In this document: positions 1 through 6,289 of the stretch, piece by piece
Position numbering within the stretch: the stretch's first letter is position 1
How the letters are laid out: every line of letters starts with the position of its first letter
Assembly: GCA_016783865.1 (NCBI GenBank)
Contig: JADHVS010000163.1
Location: 1-9,933, forward strand
DNA from: Bacteroidales bacterium
GTDB taxonomy: Bacteria; Bacteroidota; Bacteroidia; Bacteroidales; SM23-62
Direction: 5' to 3'
DNA length: 9,933 nt
The notes under the pieces: generated by a model
The model's database searches: none
The model's input: the letters and a program-made list of their open reading frames with translations, nothing else
Told to the model about the DNA's origin: nothing
Program-made: the position numbers and the translations under genes

Positions 1-192
1 AACAGTTATGTAAAAAACTGACATCATTGGGGGTACAAACCCCAACTGGTAAATTTATGATAATTGAAGTGGGGAATTCACCAATTTAAAAAATGTCCAA
101 AAAAAAGCTCTGTTTTTATTGTTTTCCGAGAGGTCTGAATTAAGACAAATAATGCAGATAACTAAAACCTGTTTAACCAATTAATAAATATT
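1..192. other. non-coding leader region upstream of the DUF2723-C-like gene
   Basis: No convincing reading frame is present. The stretch is A/T-rich and holds the 27-45 hairpin and an imperfect palindrome at 71-84 centred on GAATTC. It must carry the promoter of the gene at 193 unless that gene is co-transcribed with something to the left, but I could not place a Bacteroidota-type promoter (-33 TTG, -7 TAnnTTTG) with confidence. No Shine-Dalgarno site precedes the ATG at 193, only an A/T-rich leader, which is usual for this phylum. Confidence 0.5.
27..45. other. small GC hairpin upstream of first gene
   Basis: A perfect 6-bp inverted repeat, TTGGGG at 27-32 and CCCCAA at 40-45, is separated by a 7-nt loop. 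No T-tract follows directly, so it is not a textbook terminator. It could be a remnant of the end of a gene left of the window or a transcript structure. Only the repeat is seen; the role is unknown. Confidence 0.3.
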
Positions 193-2124
193 ATGAAAAC
201 TAAATGGATCTTCATACTGATGCCTCTTTCATTTGCTCTAATTACATGTGTCAGCCAGACTGATTCATCCCATCTTCCGGATTATCCGGGTTACAGCGAT
301 GTAATAGTTAAGTTTCTGAATGATTATTCAATATCTGAAATTGCTTCTCCAAATCAGTTTTCTCTTGCTAAAAAACCAGATGGGTGGCATGCAATGATTA
401 TTGATAAAGACAGTGAGACAACTATTCAGGATGAACTTTTCTGGGAAAGAAAACAAAAAAGCTACAGAAAAATAAATTTTCCTCCGACCTCCACAGATGC
501 ATCTGATCCCGCATATAAATCCATCATTGAGGACTGGGCAAATAACTATTTTTCAGGCATTTCGCCATTCTGGGGTTACAGTGGCTGGGATAAAGATGTA
601 ATTGATGAATATGGGAATAAAACTAATCTTTCCGACACATTGTTAAATGCTTTAGCCAGGGCATACAATAGTTATGCTTCAAATTTATTGAGCAATAACA
701 CAGGCTTCTCCTCAGAAAAAATAAGATTTATCCTTCCCGAAGGGCAAAATGCCCTTTCACAAAAACAACTTACCAACTATCGGGAATACCAGCATAAAGG
801 GATTAGTACCTATTATCGGCTATGGCAAATGAATCCGGATTTTGAAACATTTGTTGCAGATATATACAATGTTTATTCAAACGAAGTGATGAACAGCTAT
901 TTGACAATAAGCTATTACCAAAATCATAATGAAGCTCAAAAAGAACTCAAGGATGGATTATATGACAGTTTCTTTATTGATATGGCTAAAAGATACTTAG
1001 CCTCGTGTGATTCAAATGCAATTCTTATTGTAAATGGTGATAGTGATACATACCCTTTGCTTTATGTACAGGAATCAGAAGGTTATAGAAAAGATGTATC
1101 TGTCATAAATATCAGCCTGTTAAATGTTGGAAGATATATATCATACCTGATGCAGGATCTTTCTGACAGAGAACCTGTAATTTGCAGCCTCCCGGAGGAA
1201 TTTTACCGGGACAATTCAGGTGGGTATTTTTATGTAGCTGATCAGGTTAAATCCACTGAGATAAATGAAATGCTTGATTTTGTTGCATCAACAGATCCGC
1301 GAACAAAGCTACAACAAACACAAGGGGACTACGACTATATACCCTCTAAAAATCTAAAATTGAAAATCAAAAGCGGCAACCTGCCCGATTATTATCAAGT
1401 ATCCGAAAATGATCCAGAGTTAATAATTAAGTTGGACAATAGTTACCTGCTGTTAAATCATTTCTGTTTTTTGGACATATTAAGCACTAATAATTTCAGG
1501 AGGCCTGTTTATTTTGCAATATCCGTTGCAAATGAAAACTTCCTGAATCTTGAGGATTATTTTCAATGCGAAGGAATGGCCTATAAAATAACTCCGGTTA
1601 AAAGAACATCCTCTGATAATGTATTTAAGCCGGGTTACATTGATACCGATATTCAGTATAAAAAAATAATGGAGATTGCAGCTTTTCAGCTTTCAGACGA
1701 TACTCAAAAATTTTACGATATACATAAACGGATGACAAGGAATTATCGTTTAGTTTATAGTCGTCTGGCAGGGAAATTAATCGATGAAAACAAAAAAGAT
1801 AAGGCTTTGAGCGTTCTCAAATATTGTTCTGCAGAGTTTTCACCAGAGAAAGTAGAATACGGATATCAGTCCATAAATTTGATTGAAGCATACTATAGAT
1901 TAAACCAAATCAATGAAGCTAATAAGATTGTTGAAGAATTGTATCAATCTTCTACAGACTATTTTAACACTAAAATTGAAAACATCGATTTGTACGAATA
2001 TGAAACAAGACTAAAGATTGAGATAATAAAAAACCTGAAGGACCTTACAACACAATATATTAGCGGATCACCCCTGAATCAGGATGTGGAAGAGGCATAT
2101 TATTCGATTATGGAAAATTATTAA
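193..2124 (+). CDS. exported protein related to the C-terminal soluble domain of DUF2723 proteins
   Basis: A 643-residue protein starting at ATG 193. Residues 1-19 form an export signal ending in a lipobox-like LITC; Cys19 would be the lipid-anchored residue, though Thr at -1 is not ideal. Residues 20-260 are not recognised. From about 265 on, the sequence follows the periplasmic C-terminal half of Bacteroidota DUF2723 proteins: an NGDSDTYPL segment (281-289), GYRKDVSVINISLLN (297-311), NNFRRPVYFA (433-442) followed by the NFLNLEDYFQCEGMAYK segment, then a helical TPR-like tail (about 515-600). Full family members carry many membrane spans before this domain; here none are present, so it is a free-standing version. 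The role is unknown; attachment to the inner face of the outer membrane is an inference. It is more A/T-rich to the eye than the genes from 3400 on and converges on the broken CHAT gene 52 bp away. Confidence 0.72.
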   Translation: MKTKWIFILMPLSFALITCVSQTDSSHLPDYPGYSDVIVKFLNDYSISEIASPNQFSLAKKPDGWHAMIIDKDSETTIQDELFWERKQKSYRKINFPPTSTDASDPAYKSIIEDWANNYFSGISPFWGYSGWDKDVIDEYGNKTNLSDTLLNALARAYNSYASNLLSNNTGFSSEKIRFILPEGQNALSQKQLTNYREYQHKGISTYYRLWQMNPDFETFVADIYNVYSNEVMNSYLTISYYQNHNEAQKELKDGLYDSFFIDMAKRYLASCDSNAILIVNGDSDTYPLLYVQESEGYRKDVSVINISLLNVGRYISYLMQDLSDREPVICSLPEEFYRDNSGGYFYVADQVKSTEINEMLDFVASTDPRTKLQQTQGDYDYIPSKNLKLKIKSGNLPDYYQVSENDPELIIKLDNSYLLLNHFCFLDILSTNNFRRPVYFAISVANENFLNLEDYFQCEGMAYKITPVKRTSSDNVFKPGYIDTDIQYKKIMEIAAFQLSDDTQKFYDIHKRMTRNYRLVYSRLAGKLIDENKKDKALSVLKYCSAEFSPEKVEYGYQSINLIEAYYRLNQINEANKIVEELYQSSTDYFNTKIENIDLYEYETRLKIEIIKNLKDLTTQYISGSPLNQDVEEAYYSIMENY

Positions 2125-2176
2125 TGGAGACGGAGAAAATTGACTCACGAAAAATTCTGTTTTTGAAGTGTTCAGA

Positions 2177-2800
2177 TCAAATACCGGTCAGTACAAATGC
2201 TCCCCAATAATGTACAAATGCTCCCCAATAATAGGGTTCAGGATATTTTCTTTTGAGTTCCAGCTGCGCTTTCCTGACTGCATCAAACTTATTGTTTGAC
2301 TCAATGAAATAGGTATAAAATAAAACCATTAACTCCATCGTCGGATCATCTGCTACCTGCCATAAACTTGTAATAACACTTTTGGCTCCGGCGGCTTTAA
2401 ATGCCCTCTTTAATCCATATACTCCTTCCCCTGCATCTGCCTGGCCTAACCCGGTTTCACAAGCAGACAGAACGACTAATTCCGTACTGTCGAGTTCAAG
2501 ATTCATTGCCTCATAGGCAGTAAGAATTCCATCATAGGTAAGCTGCGGATTTTCATCAGAGTAATAATTTACCACGCCTGTCAATTAAAGGCCCGAATTC
2601 ATCATGGAGTTGATGATCCTGAAGCCGGGAGTACTTTCTTCCAGGGTTGGGGTCCAGAAACCATGCGTGGCTATATGCAAAAAATCTGGATTTTTCATAT
2701 TGTAGACTACCTCTTCTGTAGCCTGATCATAAATATAATTGTCGATAGACGTAAAACTCATGAACACAACATATTTGTCACCGGATAGTCCCAACGACAT
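2177..2800 (-). pseudogene. CHAT-domain (caspase-like) protease remnant, C-terminal part, with in-frame stop
   Basis: Read on the minus strand from 2800, the frame gives a CHAT core. The first 71 codons contain FLHIATHGFW (catalytic His at residue 46) and end SMMNSGL. A TAA at 2587-2585 interrupts, and the same frame continues [13 protein letters not shown], then [11 protein letters not shown] (catalytic Cys), [18 protein letters not shown] and a terminal [12 protein letters not shown]-x-LTG is a normal run in this family, so one sense codon appears to have become a stop with no frame change. Upstream in the same frame are two more stops (TGA at 2803-2801 and 2827-2825), and the several-hundred-residue TPR region usual in bacterial CHAT proteins is missing. 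Near the 3' end a 21-bp tandem duplication repeats YWGAFVH. Intact family members are Cys proteases, often with TPR sensors. This copy is very likely dead: the two catalytic residues lie on opposite sides of the stop. Confidence 0.85.
2191..2232. repeat. 21-bp perfect tandem duplication in the CHAT remnant
   Basis: The unit at 2191-2211 is repeated exactly at 2212-2232. It starts GTACAAATGC and ends CCCCAATAAT on the plus strand. Being 21 bp, it keeps the frame and doubles seven residues (YWGAFVH) just before the CHAT C-terminus, where relatives normally have one WxAFVL strand. Perfect identity of the copies suggests a recent slippage event. Confidence 0.95.
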
Positions 2801-2868
2801 TCATTCTGTCGCTTGTATTGATTGTCATGATGAGGAATAAGGCGTATAATTACTTGCCGGACAGGGAC

Positions 2869-3042
2869 TTCATCCAGCACAGGTGTCGAATGTGAGGTAC
2901 ATCCATAACTCCCCAAACATTAGTACCCCATGTCATCGGCCATGATCAGGATGATGTTTGGCCTGCCCGATCCGGAAGGTTCACATCCCGAAAAAAATAA
3001 AGACAACAGATTAAGAGGAATACGGAATTTTGACAGTTTCAT
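2869..3042 (-). pseudogene. sulfatase N-terminal remnant (lipoprotein type) with in-frame stop
   Basis: From ATG 3042 on the minus strand the frame reads MKLSKFRIPL, a hydrophobic stretch and lipobox FSGC (Cys20), then RPNIILIMADDMGY. This is the classic first strand of family S1 sulfatases, with the metal-binding Asp pair at residues 36-37. Codon 41 is TAA (2922-2920). The same frame then continues CLGSYGCTSHSTPVLDE, the normal sulfatase continuation, in which Glu or Asp usually fills the interrupted position; GAA to TAA would explain it. Homology stops near 2869. The Cys/Ser-x-Pro-x-Arg motif that matures to formylglycine, and the other ~400 residues of a sulfatase, are absent. The piece runs directly into the CHAT remnant in a different frame, so a deletion or recombination joined the two. 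Non-functional; the original substrate cannot be told. Confidence 0.85.
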
Positions 3043-3387
3043 GAATAATTAATCTTGCATGATTATAAGCTCCTGCAAGATACAAAAGAAAAAAAACAGA
3101 CCATTCTGAGGAGGATTAAAGCCTGTGGCAGAAGCAAAATTTATCGTCAGCGGAGTAACAAAAATCAACCGGATGATAGTTGAGAAGACCCATCATGACT
3201 ACATTTTCTCACAATATAATATCCTGATCTTTAGCCTGATAAAACAGTAAATTATTTCGTAACTTGTAAAATTGGGACCCAAACAGAATTATCCACCCTT
3301 TTTACAATATAGTCCTCCTTAGGATCATTCAGGATTTGTAATTTTCTTTTGAATTTGCGGGTAAAGTGTACATGAGTCAAACAGGAG
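3043..3387. other. gene-free stretch between the sulfatase remnant and the GH43 gene
   Basis: No intact gene. It holds the 3053-3080 inverted repeat and an open minus-strand tail ending at a TAA (3254-3252). That tail, described separately, reads like a protein C-terminus. The promoter of the GH43 unit should lie in the right half, but no clear -33/-7 pair was found. Confidence 0.5.
3053..3080. other. 7-bp inverted repeat upstream of the sulfatase remnant
   Basis: TCTTGCA at 3053-3059 pairs perfectly with TGCAAGA at 3074-3080 across a 14-nt spacer. It lies 11 bp upstream of the sulfatase remnant's start, so it may be an old operator or leader hairpin. It could also be chance. Confidence 0.3.
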
Positions 3388-3389
3388 GT
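3252..3389 (-). pseudogene. possible remnant of a protein C-terminus (unrecognised)
   Basis: One minus-strand frame stays open through this stretch and ends at TAA 3254-3252. Its last residues include LQILNDPKEDYIVKRVDN followed by SVWVPILQVTK. The mix of charged and hydrophobic residues looks like real protein rather than random frame, and the direction matches the sulfatase and CHAT remnants. No start codon with context, no family recognised, and its upstream end would run into the GH43 5' end. It could equally be chance. Confidence 0.25.
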
Positions 3390-3393
3390 GATC
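3383..3393 (+). promoter_or_regulatory. unusually strong Shine-Dalgarno sequence before GH43
   Basis: AGGAGGTGATC is an 11-nt perfect complement of the usual 3' end of bacterial 16S rRNA (GATCACCTCCT). The other genes here have plain A/T-rich leaders, as is normal in Bacteroidota. It decides against the GTG at 3388, which lies inside the site, and leaves TTG 3394 (5 nt after AGGAGG) or ATG 3406 (17 nt after) as the start. Confidence 0.6.
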
Positions 3394-3405
3394 TTGACCA
3401 GGAAA

Positions 3406-5103
3406 ATGAAGGCAGAGTCAGATATAAAAAAGACCGGATATTTCAGACATTGTGCATTCTTGCTATCATTAATATTGTATATCAGTGCAGGACCAATGTA
3501 TGCCTTGCATAACCAATATGAGTTACACGATCCCTCGAGTATTATAAAATGCGGGGATAATTACTGGATATTTGCTACCGGCAATGGTATACATTCTTTG
3601 TATTCAAAAGACCTGGTGGGTTGGACTAACGGGGAAAACCCTTTTGCATGGGGATCTTATCCTTCCTGGGTGTTGAACTATGTACCAGACTTCACCGGTC
3701 ATTACTGGGCTCCGGAATGTTTTTATATGAATGGTTTATACTACCTGTATTATTCCTGTTCGTCGTGGGGTTCCAGAAACTCCTGCATCGGTTTGCTGAC
3801 CAGCAAATCCCTGAATCCGGGTTCAGATGATTACGCCTGGAAGGATGAAGGAATGGTGGTTTACTCTACAGATGCGGGTGATGTGAATTGTATTGATCCT
3901 GCCGTTTTCAGGGATGATGAGGGAAAGATCTGGCTTACCTATGGCTCTCATTGGGATGGGATAAGGATTATCGAATTAGATTCCCTTACAGGAAAGGTCA
4001 TAGGAGGTACCCACCATCCGGTAGCCGGTAAAGGAGATTATAAAACCGAAGCTCCCTACGTGATTAACCATGGGGAATTTTATTATCTTTTCTTCAACAG
4101 GGGACAGTGCTGCGATGGAGTGAACAGCACATATTACATCCAGGTGGGCAGGTCAACATCCCCTACCGGTCCGTTTTTAGATAAAAGCGGCAAAGATTGC
4201 TACCAGGGTGGCGGTTCCACTGTTTTAATTACCTCAGGCAGTTTTATAGGCCCGGGCTGCATCGGGTATTATGTTGAAAACAAAACAGAATTTGTGACCT
4301 ATCATTATTATGATGGTGCGAATTCAGGGAGGGCAACTTTAAACATTGGTACCGTAAAATGGGATGATAATGACTGGCCGGTATTTACAAACAACTGGAT
4401 AGAAGACGGGCACTATTCATTAAAGAATGTAAACAGCCAGCTTGCCTGGGATTTCTCAGGTGCCGGAGAAGACCAGGATCCTGTTGTTCAGAATGCTTAT
4501 TCACAGGAAGGATCTCAAAAATGGACCTTTGAAGCTCTCGGGAATGGCTTTTATTCTATCTCTCCTGGTGGCCGTGATCTTGTTGCGATGCTTAAAGATT
4601 GTTTTGGAGGCACCGGTACTAAAATTAACCTTGGGATCCCGGAGTCGAAATCATGCCAGATCTGGCGAGTTGAGAAAACCGGTGATCTCAATTTCATGTT
4701 TTCATCTAAATATGGCAACCGGGTGCTTGAAGTACCCGGGGCTTCCGCTGAGGCAGGAATCCAATTTACAGGTGATCTTTATTCCGGGGGTGCCAACCAG
4801 AGATGGGCATTGCCGGATACTTTTCAATATGTTTCTGTGCAGGATAAAACATTTTCTCAGCAATGGGTGAACCTGTATCCCAATCCGGTTGCCGGTGAGC
4901 AATTTTATATTGATTTCAGACAAAATGAACCTGTCGGTGAATGTGAAATAGAGATCCTTTCCAGTGATGGGAAAGTAGTATTCTCAAAAAGCTACTTCTC
5001 TCCACAGGTTGTTACAATTCACAAAAGGTTTGAACCACAGATATATTTTGTTAGTATTAAATCAAAAAATAATTCTTTTTTTCATAAATTGGTTGTTCAG
5101 TAA
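3406..5103 (+). CDS. GH43 endo-1,5-alpha-L-arabinanase with ricin-type beta-trefoil and T9SS tail
   Basis: Numbered from ATG 3406 (565 residues). A signal peptide covers about 1-33 (cleavage near PMYA). The five-bladed GH43 catalytic domain runs about 38-350. It shows HDPSS (catalytic base Asp42), HYWAPE (99-104), NCIDPAVF (Asp164, pKa modulator) and TEAPYV (catalytic acid Glu215), plus the CCDGVNSTYYIQVGRS block typical of endo-arabinanases. A ricin-type lectin domain follows (about 355-470) with three QxW motifs (QKW 371, QIW 428, QRW 465), probably sugar-binding. The C-terminus from NLYPNP (489-494) is a type A T9SS sorting tail, so the enzyme should be secreted or surface-attached. Expected activity is cleavage of the alpha-1,5-arabinan backbone of pectin. 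TTG 3394 and GTG 3388 are alternative starts. The LamG gene follows after 31 bp, probably in one transcript. Confidence 0.9.
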   Translation: MKAESDIKKTGYFRHCAFLLSLILYISAGPMYALHNQYELHDPSSIIKCGDNYWIFATGNGIHSLYSKDLVGWTNGENPFAWGSYPSWVLNYVPDFTGHYWAPECFYMNGLYYLYYSCSSWGSRNSCIGLLTSKSLNPGSDDYAWKDEGMVVYSTDAGDVNCIDPAVFRDDEGKIWLTYGSHWDGIRIIELDSLTGKVIGGTHHPVAGKGDYKTEAPYVINHGEFYYLFFNRGQCCDGVNSTYYIQVGRSTSPTGPFLDKSGKDCYQGGGSTVLITSGSFIGPGCIGYYVENKTEFVTYHYYDGANSGRATLNIGTVKWDDNDWPVFTNNWIEDGHYSLKNVNSQLAWDFSGAGEDQDPVVQNAYSQEGSQKWTFEALGNGFYSISPGGRDLVAMLKDCFGGTGTKINLGIPESKSCQIWRVEKTGDLNFMFSSKYGNRVLEVPGASAEAGIQFTGDLYSGGANQRWALPDTFQYVSVQDKTFSQQWVNLYPNPVAGEQFYIDFRQNEPVGECEIEILSSDGKVVFSKSYFSPQVVTIHKRFEPQIYFVSIKSKNNSFFHKLVVQ

Positions 5104-5134
5104 TAAATCTATTAACCTTTTAAATTTAAAGCTT

Positions 5135-6109
5135 ATGAGAACTATTTTACTTTCATTTCTGGTTGTGCTGTTTTTTGCTAGTTCAAGCAACTCGCAAATA
5201 GCACATTGGCCGCTCGACGGCAATACGCAGGAAATTATCGACGGCAAGCACGGTGTACCATCAACCAGCGGTGTCAGCTGGGTGAATGATCCTATTAAAG
5301 GTCAGTGCGTCCAGCTTGATGGTGTTGAAGGTATTATAACCCTGCCTTCTGTGATCTGGGAAAATGAGACAGATACAAACACCACCATTACATGCTGGTT
5401 TAACTGGGCTGGCGGGTCAAACTGGCAGCGCGTATACAGCCTTGGAATAGCGGATGGTGCATGGAAACTCATGTACTTTTGTCCGAGGGATGGTTGGGAC
5501 GGTAATAATTTACATGTTACCTTCCATGCTTTTGAACCGGATCAGTGGTATGATTTTCTCGGCGACTGGGGCAATATGGAGTTCGATACCGTCGTAACTG
5601 ACCAATGGTATTTTTCAGCCGTCGTCCTGAAGGGAGATTCCCTTAAGATCTGGGTTAATGACGTGCTTGTCACCGCCACGGATTCTGTATTTGTCACCCC
5701 GCAGAAGATGCAGGCGGGCGACACTTCCATCAATGTTCTTGGCCAGAGTCACTGGGCGGCCGATGCCACCTTCAACGGGATGATCGATGATTTCCGGATA
5801 TACGGGGAAGCTCTTACCAATGAAGAAGTACGGGCGCTGTACAGTGCTGCAGGAGTTCCTAACAAAATTAATGAGGTTAAAACCGGCTTTGCTATTAGCC
5901 TGTACGGTCAAAATGGGAGGATCATGTATTCAAACGTTGATGAACGTTCGGTCTCCAACGTATCGGTATACAGCATAACAGGGAGCCTGATGTTCAGCTC
6001 TCAGAATATTTCCGAGCTGCGGAATAAACAGTTCAAACCTGGGATTTACCTGGTATCTGTCGAAAGTGGTGCAGAACGGGTTACCAAAAAAGTAGCCGTG
6101 ATTAATTAA
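5135..6109 (+). CDS. secreted LamG (concanavalin-like) domain protein with T9SS-like C-terminal tail
   Basis: A 324-residue protein from ATG 5135, chosen because a classic signal peptide (MRTILLSFLVVLFFASSSNS, about 1-20) starts there; an in-frame extension to 5009 would overlap the GH43 gene and bury that signal. Residues 21-240 form a Laminin_G_3-type jelly roll: IAHWPLDG near the start, TITCWFNW, QWYFSAVVLKGDSLKIWVND and the diagnostic closing segment FNGMIDDFRIYGEALTNEEV. Residues 250-324 resemble a T9SS tail (VSVYSITGSL, FKPGIYLVSVESG, KKVAVIN) but lack the YPNP start motif. No catalytic motif was seen, so a carbohydrate-binding or adhesion role beside the arabinanase is the likeliest reading. 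Its A/T-rich leader (TAAATTTAAAGCTT) has no Shine-Dalgarno site. It ends just before the 6148-6179 terminator. Confidence 0.85.
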   Translation: MRTILLSFLVVLFFASSSNSQIAHWPLDGNTQEIIDGKHGVPSTSGVSWVNDPIKGQCVQLDGVEGIITLPSVIWENETDTNTTITCWFNWAGGSNWQRVYSLGIADGAWKLMYFCPRDGWDGNNLHVTFHAFEPDQWYDFLGDWGNMEFDTVVTDQWYFSAVVLKGDSLKIWVNDVLVTATDSVFVTPQKMQAGDTSINVLGQSHWAADATFNGMIDDFRIYGEALTNEEVRALYSAAGVPNKINEVKTGFAISLYGQNGRIMYSNVDERSVSNVSVYSITGSLMFSSQNISELRNKQFKPGIYLVSVESGAERVTKKVAVIN

Positions 6110-6147
6110 TATCCGGCTATTCTGTTTCGTAAGCATTTCTAAGGACT

Positions 6148-6179
6148 AACCTCCTGCCCCTCATGGACAGGAGGTTTTT
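6148..6179 (+). terminator. intrinsic terminator after the GH43-LamG unit
   Basis: AACCTCCTG (6148-6156) and CAGGAGGTT (6168-6176) form a perfect 9-bp stem with an 11-nt loop, and the run TTTTT at 6175-6179 follows the stem. It lies 39 bp after the LamG stop and separates that unit from the downstream sensor gene, which should therefore have its own promoter. Confidence 0.88.
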
Positions 6180-6289
6180 CCTTTATTCTCCAGGGTTCCG
6201 GTTAATCCCCATATGGATTGTTTTTCGTAAATTGAACCGCTGTGATTTTACCGGTAATCACCATAAAAAAATATTCTGTGACAAGAGGG
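6180..6289. promoter_or_regulatory. presumed promoter region of the HTCS gene
   Basis: After the terminator this short gap must hold the sensor gene's promoter, or its true N-terminus if translation starts at GTG 6242. I saw no exact Bacteroidota -33/-7 pair; TAAATTGA at 6228-6235 is only a weak approach to TAnnTTTG. AGAGGG at 6284-6289 directly abuts the ATG and is too close to be a ribosome site for it. Confidence 0.3.

Noticed and set aside
2177..3042. Stop-codon reassignment, because two conserved frames are broken only by TAA.
   Set aside because: The intact genes at 193, 3406 and 5135 all end with TAA where expected and have no internal TAA. The broken genes are also truncated and frame-mismatched, so decay explains them.
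3110..3250. Short plus-strand open stretch ending SLIKQ-stop.
   Set aside because: It has no proper start before an internal ATG at 3173, no ribosome site and no recognisable family; about 46 codons open by chance is unremarkable.
3383..3393. Fragment of a 16S rRNA 3' end on the minus strand.
   Set aside because: Only 11 nt match and the neighbouring bases do not continue the conserved 16S sequence, so a strong ribosome site is simpler.
3648..4923. Alternative frames on both strands inside the GH43 gene.
   Set aside because: They overlap a gene with clear catalytic motifs and encode no recognisable domains.
5009..5134. N-terminal extension of the LamG protein to 5009.
   Set aside because: It would overlap the GH43 3' end and place 42 residues before a perfect signal peptide.
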